Shown: in pieces, positions 54,109 through 64,000 of the stretch
Position numbering within the stretch: position 1 is the stretch's first letter
How the letters are laid out: each line of letters begins with the position of its first letter
Source of the DNA: Anarhynchus alexandrinus
Lineage: Eukaryota > Chordata > Aves > Charadriiformes > Charadriidae
DNA length: 64,000 nt
Reading direction: 5' to 3'
Assembly (NCBI GenBank): GCA_008711295.1
Contig: VUYV01000017.1
Coordinates: 2,151,236-2,215,235, forward strand
Translations under genes and position numbers: made by a program
The notes under the pieces: generated by a model
The model's database searches: none
Seen by the model: the letters and a program-made list of their open reading frames with translations, nothing else
What the model was told of the DNA's origin: nothing

Positions 54109-55851
54109 GAAGACATTTTTCTTTTTTTTCCATTCCTCCACAGCCACCTGTAACATAGATTCCCTCTTCATCTTCTTTGCCAACAGCTGTTACTAAACCA
54201 GATACATGGAGAGATCAACCACACAAAGACCCTCTGTGTGTTAGCACTAATAATGTGCTCCTGTAATCAACTAAGCAAGCAGCTCTCAGTCTCTGGTCTG
54301 TCTCATCGTTTTCACAGGCTTCAGAAAATGCAATGTCAGTAAAGGATAAGATTTCAAGCACTTTGCGGTTGCGAGACAGATCACATCCTATTAGAGAACA
54401 AAGCGGGAGCTAAGCACTTCATAAAAATATCACCCTATCTTGGAAAAGACTAAAAATGTTGGTGTGCTAGGCTTTTTATTGTGTTCTGTGTGCCTTCATT
54501 ATAACAGTCCTAGCCTTATGGGTCACTGTGCCATTCCCTTGGAAGACAGAAGAAGGTCAAGCGTGGTTGTTCACGGGGAAGGGGTCTGTCCAGGTGAGCA
54601 CCACGGAGAACATATGGGCGCAAATGCTCAGCAGTGCTTGCTGATGGGGACACCTCTTCACCCCCGGTCCATCCGTGTGCACAGCGGGGGCTGGTCCATC
54701 GGGAGAAGAAATGCTGAGGGAGTTCTTCATGCACCAGCTAGCGGATCCTGGCACTTGAGCTCAGGAAAGCAGAGCTGTGGCTTGTGCAACTGTGTGGTCT
54801 CAATATTTTGGGCCACTTTGGGCTTGTAACTGGGAGATGATGCAGAAGAGGGGAGCCTGGATGCCCGAGTTCCCGACAGAGTTAATGGAGAGAGAGACAG
54901 AGCTGTTGAGAAGACTAGTCAGAACACATACGTTAGATGCCTAAAATTAGACAGTGTGAATACATCTCTTGGGTGTTAATGCTGCCTCAGATAAGCTCTA
55001 ATTGTCTTATGAAGCATCCCAGGGGTTGATCACAGTTCAAAGGACAAGGTGGGCCCACAGAGACCCCCACTTTTCTCATGGCTGTCTTACTTCTCTCTCC
55101 ACCTGGCCCTAAAATGCCTCTATGCCCTGGGACCCCCTGGAATATGAGGAAGAACATGAGAGAACCTGCTGTAAACTCACACATGTGACCTTCCTAGCAG
55201 GCTCCCCAGTGCTGGCAGTCGTTCTTCCAGCTGGGTTGCAGAGGGGCAGGAATGAGCTACCGGTGGCAGAGGGATTGAAAAGCCAGGACAGAGCTGCAGT
55301 GCTTAGGGTAGGAAGGGTCCCACAGGTGGTGCTGAGGTGTAGAAACCCTGTGAGTAACCAGTCCCACCTGGCACAATGATTCATCCATCCTGAAGTAAAG
55401 GAGTAGTCTCTGTTTGCCATGTCACTTGGAAACCACAACGTTGACATGCAGTGTGCATATAATATGGGGGAACGGGGGCAGCAGCACCTTGAGCAGGTTC
55501 TGCCACCACAACTTCATGTCAGAAAGTCACAGACTCATGAATCAATGACCTTCTGAAAGGTGGGTGGCGAAGCAAGGGGAAAGATGACATTTTAGGCCTT
55601 CATCCAAAGGCCACCCTGCAGTCCTTCAGAGCTCTTGGATCAACACTTCCTCTGCACCTTCAGCGAGGAGAGGTCCCAGGGTGGCCAGAGACCCCCAGCC
55701 TCTCTCTCCCTTAGGCAAGGGTAGAGTGAACTGGTCTTTATTTATCCCTGTCCTAAGCTTTCTTCCTAGTTTGCTGTTGTGTGTCTTGTCAGAGCCTGTA
55801 GAAACATAGGGACTTCCCCTCCCTGCCTGCTCATATTTTCAGACCTCATTT

Positions 55852-55886
55852 TTTCAGGGTTTTTATTTTCAGACCCTGAAAATAAA
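55852..55886. repeat. overlapping inverted repeats (two alternative hairpins)
   Basis: TTTATTTTCAG (55862-55872) pairs with CTGAAAATAAA (55876-55886) over 11 bp with a 3-nt loop. TTTTCAGGGT (55852-55861) pairs with ACCCTGAAAA (55873-55882) over 10 bp. Both use the same right arm, so only one can form at a time. Confidence 0.85.
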
Positions 55887-55907
55887 GAAAGGCTTCCTTA
55901 TCTACTC

Positions 55908-55929
55908 TGTGTGTGTGTGTATATATATA
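55908..55929. repeat. (TG)n(AT)n microsatellite
   Basis: About six TG units run straight into four AT units. This is a short simple repeat in non-coding sequence. Confidence 0.9.
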
Positions 55930-56960
55930 ATCTATTGTGTATTCCTTATTTTGGATTCCTGCTACATTTATGGGCTTTCTTGCATCCCAAAACAGATTTA
56001 AATTCCACACTATATTTTGTATCATGTGTACTTAAGAAAAGGGGGAAAAAATTGATGGATATTCATCTTTCATCTGTAGTTTTCTCTAGGTGAAGGCTAA
56101 ACATGATACCTAGAAATGATAAAAGAAAACAGCAGGAGGATGACAGGATTCAGCCTTTGCAACATCTCTCTCATAGTTTTGGGAAAGCTAAGTATTATTT
56201 CCAGAAGTTATGTGGTGTTCTGAGAGGGTGGATTTCAGGTAGAGTATTCTAAAACCAGTGCCCGCTACATGGCATGACCATTGCCTGAGCCACATGACAG
56301 GAACAGCATAGTCTGGAAACTGTGCTTTGAATTCTCCTGATTTCGTCTCACCAAAGATACAGGTCTCCACTCAACCCATTTTGATAACTCATTTCTTCTA
56401 AAATTTGAAGTTAATAGCAGTAACTCAAATTACTTGTTTTAAGATCTTGATTCCTTTCTGTCATGTCTGTTCTTTGTTATGCTAGCTCAAAGATATTAAA
56501 ATGTGATTTTATTTGCTATTGCAGAGCAGCAAGCACACTGTCAACATTAAACAAATACTTATGATGACTACATTTTGAAAAGCATGGCCTTAAGTGAACA
56601 CTGTCATATTCATGTATTGCAGTTTTTACCTTTTATATCCTTATTTGCTAAAGCAAAACAATACATTTTGTCAAGTTGTACTTATGGAGCATTGTGCTTT
56701 GTACTGCAGTCCCTAATGAATCAGTAAATTTTCTTAACAAGTTTTGGACAAAACCTTGGATAAATAGGTTGCAGAAAATAGTCCTAGTGCTTACAGTATC
56801 AAAAATTTACTTGCAATATGCTTAAATAATTCTCCAACTACCATTTAATAAAGGAATGTTTTCTCAGCTTTGCAGCAAATTACAGCAAAACATGACACTG
56901 TAGTTCCCTAAACATTACCCAGTTCTTGCAAGGTGCTGAATTCCCCAATCCTCATTGAAA

Positions 56961-57302
56961 AGAATCATAGAATCATAGAATCATAGAATGGTTTAGGTTG
57001 GAAAGGACCTTGAAGATCATCGAGTTCCAACCCCCCTGCCATAGGCAGGGTCACCTCCCACTAGACCAGGTTGCCCAAGGCCACGTCCAGCCTGGCCTTG
57101 AACACCTCCAGGGATGGGGACTCAACAACCTCTCTGGGCAACCTGTTCCAGTGCCTCACCACCCTCAAAGTGAAAAACTTCTTCCTAATGTTCAATCTAA
57201 ACCTGCCCTCTTCCAGTTTGAAGCCATTCCCCCTTGTCCTGTCACTACATGCCCTAGTAAAAAGTCCTTCCCCAGCTCTCCTGTAGGCCCCCTACAGGGG
57301 TA
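56961..57302 (-). mobile_element. CR1 LINE 3' fragment, minus strand
   Basis: Starting at the AGAATCATAG repeats (the reverse complement of the CR1 octamer tail), the minus strand reads the standard CR1 3' end. It is truncated on its 5' side at about 57302, as most CR1 copies are. It lacks coding capacity. Over the last 150 nt it differs from the copy at 463-612 by a single base (T versus A in GGTGTCCCTG / GGTGACCCTG), so both belong to the same young subfamily. Confidence 0.95.
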
Positions 57303-59919
57303 GGGAAGAAGAAGTCAGAAGAACTGAGGATGTTTGGACACATGCTTGGTAGGGGCCTCCACTACTCCCAAGCAGGGAAACTGTTACTTGAAGAGTCAAC
57401 TGCTAAAGTCAGTACCCCAAAGATGAGCCACTGTCTTCATCTCCACAGCAAATGCCCATCCTTGAGTGTTTTGCATAAGCTGTGGTTCCCAAGCAAAGTC
57501 TTTCTCACCAGCTTTTAAAAGGTATCCAGCTTGTGATTTGAAATGCTAAAATTCAACATTTAACCAGGCAGATGATGTTTGTGTTATTACCAATTGGAAT
57601 ACAAAACTTTATGTGATTACCTATTGGAATACAGAAACATTTTATGTAGAGGTCATCTGTCAAAGACTCCTCTGATAATTCTTCCAGCCTCTAACCTGCC
57701 TCTGATGAGTTGCCCCATCTGCCTTACATCAAGTGTTTCTTTCACCTCAAAATTAAGTATTTAATAAAAATGGCCCTCAATGGCTATTGGATGGAAACTC
57801 TGTAGCTTAATATTTATCCTTCTCTTATAGTCCAGCTGATTTTAGGAATAGATTATACTAAAATAAACATAATTGTTTCTTCAAAATCGTTTTCTATATA
57901 GTATGATGGGGAGTAGGGGGAATCCTCCTGTTAAAAGCCTGGTTCTGAGGCTGGAAAGTAACAAAACATAAAATTTCTGACAGTCTGTAAAACTTTCCCC
58001 TTTTCAGGATGACATTTACAGAATTAATAGGCCACCCCCTATGATTTGAAATGGGTCATAATGATAGACTGTAACAAATTGTTTAAAAACTACCAGCATG
58101 AAAATACTACCAGTAAAGCTTTGTGAAGGCTCACATGAGAGGTCAGTTTGTTCCAGCTCCGACCCTCAGCCTTTACACACTTTCCTTGTCGCGTTGCACC
58201 CAAGGAAGAAAAAAAATGTTGCTGTTACTCTGCCTGTTGCATTCAAACTCTCTGTAGGGCCTCAAAGAAACCAGATTTTCTTCTTTCCATTTCCCCGACT
58301 GCTTTGCTTTTCTCCAGACAAGGCCCCTTCCAGCAGATGGGCAGAGCAGGGAGTGGGGCTTTGCAGCCGCGGTCCACAGAAGTGCCCCAACCCATCCCCA
58401 GGGACCACGAGCCGGACCTGTGCTCTCCTCGCCCAACCTGAAACCAGGGTCAGCATCACGTTAGTGCCCGTCCCCAGACCAAATCCGCCCCGCTGAGACC
58501 AGCCGGGGGAGGTATTTACCCAATGTGCCTCGGTGCGCCTGAGTGCCAGAAACGAACCCACAAATCTGGCCGTGCACAGAATAAAAAAAGCGCTGTTTGC
58601 CTGGGCTCTCAGTTGTGTGGTGCTCCTCTGCCCCAAGCAGGAAAAAGCATGAAAGCAGCATAGTTTTTTGGTATCCCAGTTAACAGACCTAAGTCGCAAG
58701 AGTTGGCATTTGGTATGCTTTGGTGTGCTTTTTTAAAGCCAAGCCATTTCTATAGGCAAGTTGATCTCTTCCCAGAGATCTTAAAGAAAATAAGAGTATT
58801 TCAAATGTAGGTTATTTCATTTGAACGAGAGCATTTTTTTAAAGTTCCTTATTATTTCTGTAGGTTTTTGACTGCTAAAACTTGGTTTAGTCCTTTTGGG
58901 TCTCAGTTGATAGTGTTCTGACTTTTTTGAAATCGAACCAGAGATAAACTTGATATATGCAAGGGAAAACATGGGTTTATGAAGAGCAGACTTTGCAAAC
59001 TGCTATGCATTTTAACAAAAAATATCTATACTGCTAAATTTCTGTGTCGACAGATCTTTTTGTTTTCCTGCAGAATATATAGGGGTTGAAGTATCTCACC
59101 AGTTATTCCACGCAGGGTTGAGGCTAGGTGTCCGAGACAGATGTAACCAAAGCAGCCTCTGTGTACTTAGCAATGTTGTGCAACCATTTTTGAGAAGGGA
59201 AATTAAAAACAGCACATTCAATTTGAAACTACAGGACAACTAAATGTCAGCACAAGAGAGGTAAATGAGAATTTAACCGGGAGAACATGGACTTGATCTC
59301 TTATTATTGCCCAAAGTGCTGATGAGTTTTAGTCAAATTTACAAATCCGATACAAATTTATCACCATGCCTGATTATGAATCCCTGTTTCAAGGGATAAC
59401 CTGTTACTACTTGCTTACAAGGAATAAGGCTTTGGAGTAACTTGCTAACCATTTAAGAAACACTTGTAGTGGTCAGGGAGTTTCACAAGAAGCTCCACAA
59501 AACAGTGGGGATACTTAAGTGTGGCAGTATGTTTCCAAAGAAAGATTGAAAGATGTATATGTGACACCATATCTTTAGTATGAAATAGCAGTAAATGTTC
59601 TTTTAAAAGCTTTAGGTCAGTGAAAATCCACCACAGCTTCTATTTGTCTTGAACTGTTTATTTATTTTCAGTTCTGTTTCACATTTTCTACAGCATCTGA
59701 GCTCAGACGAACTCTATATATCAGTAAGTTCACGACCTCGAATTTTAAAGAATATCCTTTAGAGAGTCACTTGGTGCTGGTTTTACATTTACCTCACAGG
59801 GCAGGGGTGAATTCAGGTTCCCTTTTCCTTTTTCAGCTTGTATGTACATGAAAGAACGGCTGCAATCTGGCTCTAGCTGTGGGAAGGAATTATTTACATG
59901 GGTGTTTAATTGGGAATAA
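57303..59919. other. no recognisable gene; includes a GC-richer patch
   Basis: Mostly AT-rich. A degenerate 30-bp tandem pair built on ATTACC(A/T)ATTGGAATACA lies near 57583-57640. From about 58350 to 58560 the sequence becomes GC-rich with roughly a dozen CpGs (for example CCGCGG and CCGCCCCGC), which stands out from its surroundings. No clear TATA, donor or coding pattern accompanies it. Confidence 0.55.
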
Positions 59920-60090
59920 TGAGATGAAATTAAGAGAAGGAAATTTTAGGATGAATGTCAGGAAAAGCTCCTTGACAGCAAGACATTTCAAATTGTGAAA
60001 TAGTCTCCTAAAGGAAATGGTGGAAACTCCACTACTTAGGACTTTTAAAGGTGACTGGACAGCACAGTGGAAACTATAATGTAGGAAACA
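59920..60090 (+). mobile_element. ancient, decayed CR1-like LINE fragment
   Basis: The stretch follows the typical old CR1 3' pattern: GATGAATGTCAGGAAAAGCT, then a segment like TGAAATAGTCTCCTAAAGGA, GGTGGAAACTCC, and GTGACTGGACAGCACAGTGG. It lacks the octamer tail and is far more diverged than the two young copies. The edges are approximate. The assignment is from remembered consensus features, not a search. Confidence 0.7.
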
Positions 60091-63000
60091 AGCAAGCCAT
60101 GTGGATAGAAAGGCATTAGGCATAAGCTAATGCTTATTTTCTATGTCTGCATTTCACGGTATGGAACTGCAGCAGCACAATGCTGCAAGTTGACATCAAC
60201 CCAGAATTACGACAATCTGTAACAGTGTGAGCACGTGAGCCCTCCGCAGCTGCTGAGGAACCGCGGCACATCTGGGGATAGCGGGAATGCAAAGACACCA
60301 GCCAGGCCACTTCTAGCTTTTCTTTTTTGCATAAGGGAACACATCTGTCTCTCAGCATCAGCAGAGCTGCACTTCCACAAAAGCACATATCTCCTTGCAG
60401 TCTCTTTCCAGTACTGTAAGAATGGTGAAAAATTAATGTTATGCTACAGCTGTTCCTCACAATGGCATTATCTGGGCTTCCAGGAATCTATGTAATGTCA
60501 AGGTACTTTGCTTGCAGCCAGCTCTTTTCTGTGTAGGGATTACAGGTGGTGAAAGTTAACTTCAAGAAATGTGTAAGTATACAAAATCTTAGTAAAACTG
60601 ATGAAACAACTGGTGTTGCTGTCTCTGAATCTGGCTCCTAAATGGACTTTCTGGGTTTCCCAAGAGCACTTTGGGTAAACAACAAAAACATTGTGCCCCA
60701 CTTTTCCTGAGCTGGAATTGTTGTGGCACTGAAAATACAAAAGGGAGAGAGCACAGACCCTGAGACATCTGTGTAGGGCCATTCCCCTTTAGGGGAAGAG
60801 ATAGAGCTCATCTGATGCTGTAAGCATGTTGTGAGCATCCCCACTTTGTTTCCAAACTCCTGCTGAAAGCACAGAAATACAGGAGTCGACCCAGTGCTTC
60901 ACAGCAAACCAGCACTTGTGCCATATACTATGAAAATCACTGCTCTTCCTCTGTGAGTTGTTTAACATTCATGGGTCATTGGTGAGTGCGTGGTTATTTT
61001 TTCTCGGGTATGTTCTCTGCAGTATGTCAGTGGTTATGTAAATATGACCCCTAGTGTTCAACTTGGATGGCAATAATTTAAGAAAATTACAGCCCTTACT
61101 AGACTTGCCTTAAGAAGAGGGTCATCTTTTCTGATTATCCTAATATTCTACCCCCAAAAAATAGTACTGATTTTTTCTTGCTTGTGCAGTAAAAATTGTT
61201 GAAGACACACTGTTTTCAAAGCATAAATACTGAAGAATCACATGAGGATTTTAGTCATAATTGTTACAGGCAGGGAATAATCTCCATTGAAAAATTTTAT
61301 TGCAACATTTTCCCATCTGCAGAAAATGAAAACACTAAGCAATGAAGCTGCTAATGGTAGAGCATCAGTGGAAGCAGTCGTACACTGCTATGTGCTGCAT
61401 TACAAGGGTAGCGACGAAGACTCTATGATACAACGGCTGGTACAAGAAATGGTGAGATTGCACTTTTTAGTTCTTGCTTCATTCTTGATGCTGCCACTAG
61501 TTTTCTGGTATGCTTTTCAACGGGTCATTTAACCTCTCTGTTCTTGTGTTGACAGAATACACAGACACATTTTTTTATTTAAGGTTTTATTTAAGGTTTG
61601 TGAGCTTTAACAATTGTCTGTAAAGCTGCATGAAATTCTGGATAAAAAGCAAAATAAAATTGTCTTGCCACCTGTTATTTTTTAACTATGGGACAAAGCA
61701 AATCTACATATATTTTATTTGATTTAAACAATCAGAGGCATGATGTGGGATGTGCAAGGCCATTAGGTAACACTGCAAGTCGCATGATGTTCAGGGAGGA
61801 AGGGGAAAGGTGCAGTACTTTAGCATCCAGGCTGCAGATGTCTGACTCCAGCTCTGCTTTGAGAAAAGATGGACACAGTTCAACTACTGCTTTAGCCATG
61901 TTCCTTTCTTCCTGCTTTGATACTTGCCGTATTGCCACATGTTTTTTAAAAGGACCAGCAGTAACAACGTGGACAAAACAGTGGTCACTGAAGGTTTGGA
62001 GAATCAGCAGTGACAAGCTGGTTTGCAATGCAGTCCTCTGCTGATTGTTTTACAGTATGTCAGTCTGTGGATACAAGCAAATGATTTATCACACCATGAT
62101 GTAAAACAATATGTATGACATGTATTGTGAAAACACATAATGCAGGGCCTCCTGCTTCCTGACTGTGTTTGTTAGCTCTGTGCACACAAGCATCTTGCAA
62201 ACTCTACTACTTTGCATCTTGTTCAGATATGGACTAGCTCCAAGAAACTAATTTCTGCTCTCATCTGAATGCCTCAGGCATTGATGTCTACCCCTAATGT
62301 GCTCTCAAAGCCCTGTGGTTTATTCGGCTGAGTATTGCTATCACCAGAAAAATCACTGCCACTTCAGCTCTGGCCTACAGAGCTCTTTTACATTAAGCTG
62401 CTTCTTACAGTCTTGTTATGTAAATATTTCTTTGTGCCTGTTCAAATTTTGTCTCCCTGGTAGAAAAGCGTGCACCAACTGGAGGCAGAAATCAGATATT
62501 ATTTTTAATTTCAGTGTCACACTCCTCTTAATACTTTTAAGCCTAAAAATGGAGTGCTACCACTTCCCATTGCTCCCATCTTACTTGCCGGTGGCAGTGA
62601 AACAGGAACCAGGTCCAGACTGTTACTTTGAAAAGCAGATGGTAGACGTGGTAAAGGATCTTTTCTTTACCCACTTTTACAGTGTTTTCCTTGATGCCTC
62701 CTGCCACAAGCCGGGAGGAACCACAGGACAGTGCACACGCTTTGCGTATCAGTGGGAACCAGTTTGTGTTTACAGCCAGAGTGAGCACGGTCTTCCAGGC
62801 TGGAGTTTATTTTTCCAGTTAACGTAACCAGTGTCCTTTCTGTCTGAGGATAAAACTCACTGTGGGTGTACACGGTGTGGGAATCCTTTGCCTCCTTAGG
62901 GCGTGCAGCTCAAGGGTCACACCTCTCAAACTGTGCCCACTGGAACCATTGCCAGTGGCACCAGAACCGGAGCAGGGACCTGTCACCAAGGACACCATTT

Positions 63001-64000
63001 GTGGTGGCTTCCTCTGCAAGGCAACACCCTGCTGCAGGACCAGAACTGAGGGCACTGCAAGGAAGATCTCTGGTGATCTCTCCTGACCTGACAATGTGCT
63101 GATGAGCCCAGTGCTGGTGCCCCAGTGGGAGCGCAAGTGAGAAAGTGAAACCCAAGAAAGGCCAAGGTATGGCTTTAGGGGAGGTACAGTCCCACAGACA
63201 GCAGGGAGGGCGTTGCCACCAATAGGACACCCAGGGTTCTCTATGGAGTGCAACACTAAGTGAAGGAGCATCATCTGCACTCGTACCAGCTCCAGGGCCT
63301 AAATCTGTCCTTATGGAGCCGCAGAATTCTGTCCGGGAACCATGGCTCACATCAAGCGCTTTTAGGGAAATGCAGTCAGCTGCAGAAACACAAAATTTAT
63401 TTGGTCAGGTACAGATCCTGGTGCTTTGCCATTGAAGGGAAACCTGCCGCAGGCTTCAAAGGGAACAGGAAAAGGCCCCTCCTGTGTATCTCTTGCTTTG
63501 GACAAGGATGATGAAAAACACTCAAAGCAGCAGCAAAATTAACACATTTGGACGGTATCAGCAGAATCTGCAGTTCTGTGCACTGGCTCCCGGGCAGGCC
63601 GGCAGGCAGCCAGCAGAGGTTTTCTGCATGCCAAACATTCCCAAACATTGTGGAAAAATCTTCCTATCCTATCTTTCCCAAAGCTGCTTGTTTTCCAAAC
63701 AGTGATTGAGTGTTGGCAACGTGGTTCTGACTGCCTGGGTGTGGGCAGCCCCGTTTGTGCTGCTGCACTGCAAGGTGAAAGGAAAGCTATTTTAATTCCA
63801 GAGAATAAAAACGGCAGAGCTTCAGCTTTCACCTTCTCTCAGTCCAGAACTTTTATTACAGGTGAGCGTTAAACAGACTGTAGGTGTATCTGCAACTACC
63901 GCTATGTCTTTCCAAAAGGTCCTAGATCAGTTTGGGTTTTTTTTTCCCGTGCAATTGCTGGGGGTTTTATCTTTTCCAATTTGCTATAAAGTGTAGATTT
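60091..64000. other. no recognisable gene to window end
   Basis: Several opposing open frames (longest 176 codons, 62297-62827) show no domain, and the frames on the two strands compete. The stretch 62900-63250 is moderately GC-rich with long open frames on the minus strand (up to 153 codons), without a recognisable protein. I see nothing else to annotate. Confidence 0.55.

Larger units (their letters stand above)
43947..56960. other. no recognisable gene; 5' flank and intergenic sequence
   Basis: AT-rich sequence with only short open frames, none resembling a known protein. Local items are a CT-rich run (about 44818-44850), a T17 run (47695-47711), an imperfect 36-bp tandem pair (54046-54108), two CACGTG boxes 30 bp apart (53601, 53631), a hairpin sequence (55852-55886) and a (TG)6(AT)4 microsatellite (55908-55929). 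In mammals TNPO1 lies on this side of ZNF366 but no TNPO1 exon was recognised. Confidence 0.65.

Noticed and set aside
57583..57640. Two TTGGAATACA repeats thought of as a CRISPR-like array
   Set aside because: Only two diverged units in a vertebrate genome; this is an ordinary degenerate tandem duplication.
61688..62044. Opposing frames of 118 and 98 codons
   Set aside because: Neither resembles a known protein. Mutual overlap on opposite strands without other support suggests chance.
62297..63350. Cluster of long open frames on both strands (up to 176 codons)
   Set aside because: Frames compete on both strands, contain no known motif, and reflect a locally higher GC content. Homology search or RNA data would be needed to revive them.

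Overview
This window is vertebrate nuclear DNA, almost certainly from a bird. It holds two young CR1 LINE 3' ends with the typical ATTCTATG-type tails, few other interspersed repeats and short introns. The one gene I can recognise is ZNF366 (also called DC-SCRIPT), on the minus strand. The species cannot be told from the sequence.

Layout. Positions 1-612 are a CR1 element interrupted by a 433-base run of N. About 613-12790 is AT-rich sequence with no recognisable gene, the 3' flank of ZNF366. From 12948 to 25557 lie the four coding exons of ZNF366, read right to left: 25557-24259, 22082-21891, 16208-16034 and 13483-12948. Splice sites are canonical, the reading frame is intact, and the predicted protein is 733 aa with 11 C2H2 zinc fingers, two RNA/DNA-independent regulatory tails and at least one CtBP-binding motif. 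The start exon is preceded by a good splice acceptor, so a non-coding first exon must lie further right. My best candidate is at about 43481-43880. There a minus-strand CCAAT box, a C-rich box and a TATAAAAG box are followed by a GC-rich, hexamer-repeat leader and a GTAAGT donor. If right, 5' intron 1 is about 17.9 kb, and the leader carries an 89-codon upstream ORF plus a second one overlapping the main start.

From 43.9 kb to 64 kb I see no convincing gene. This part holds a second CR1 (56961-57302, opposite orientation, one mismatch to the first over about 150 nt), a decayed ancient CR1 (about 59920-60090), a GC-richer patch near 58.35-58.56 kb, and small palindromes and microsatellites. 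One 166-bp direct duplication separated by a spacer containing a single N (39893-40239) looks like an assembly error.

I found no new multi-gene system. The points worth checking are the predicted ZNF366 promoter and leader, the degenerate second CtBP motif, the conserved C-terminal block, and two assembly problems.
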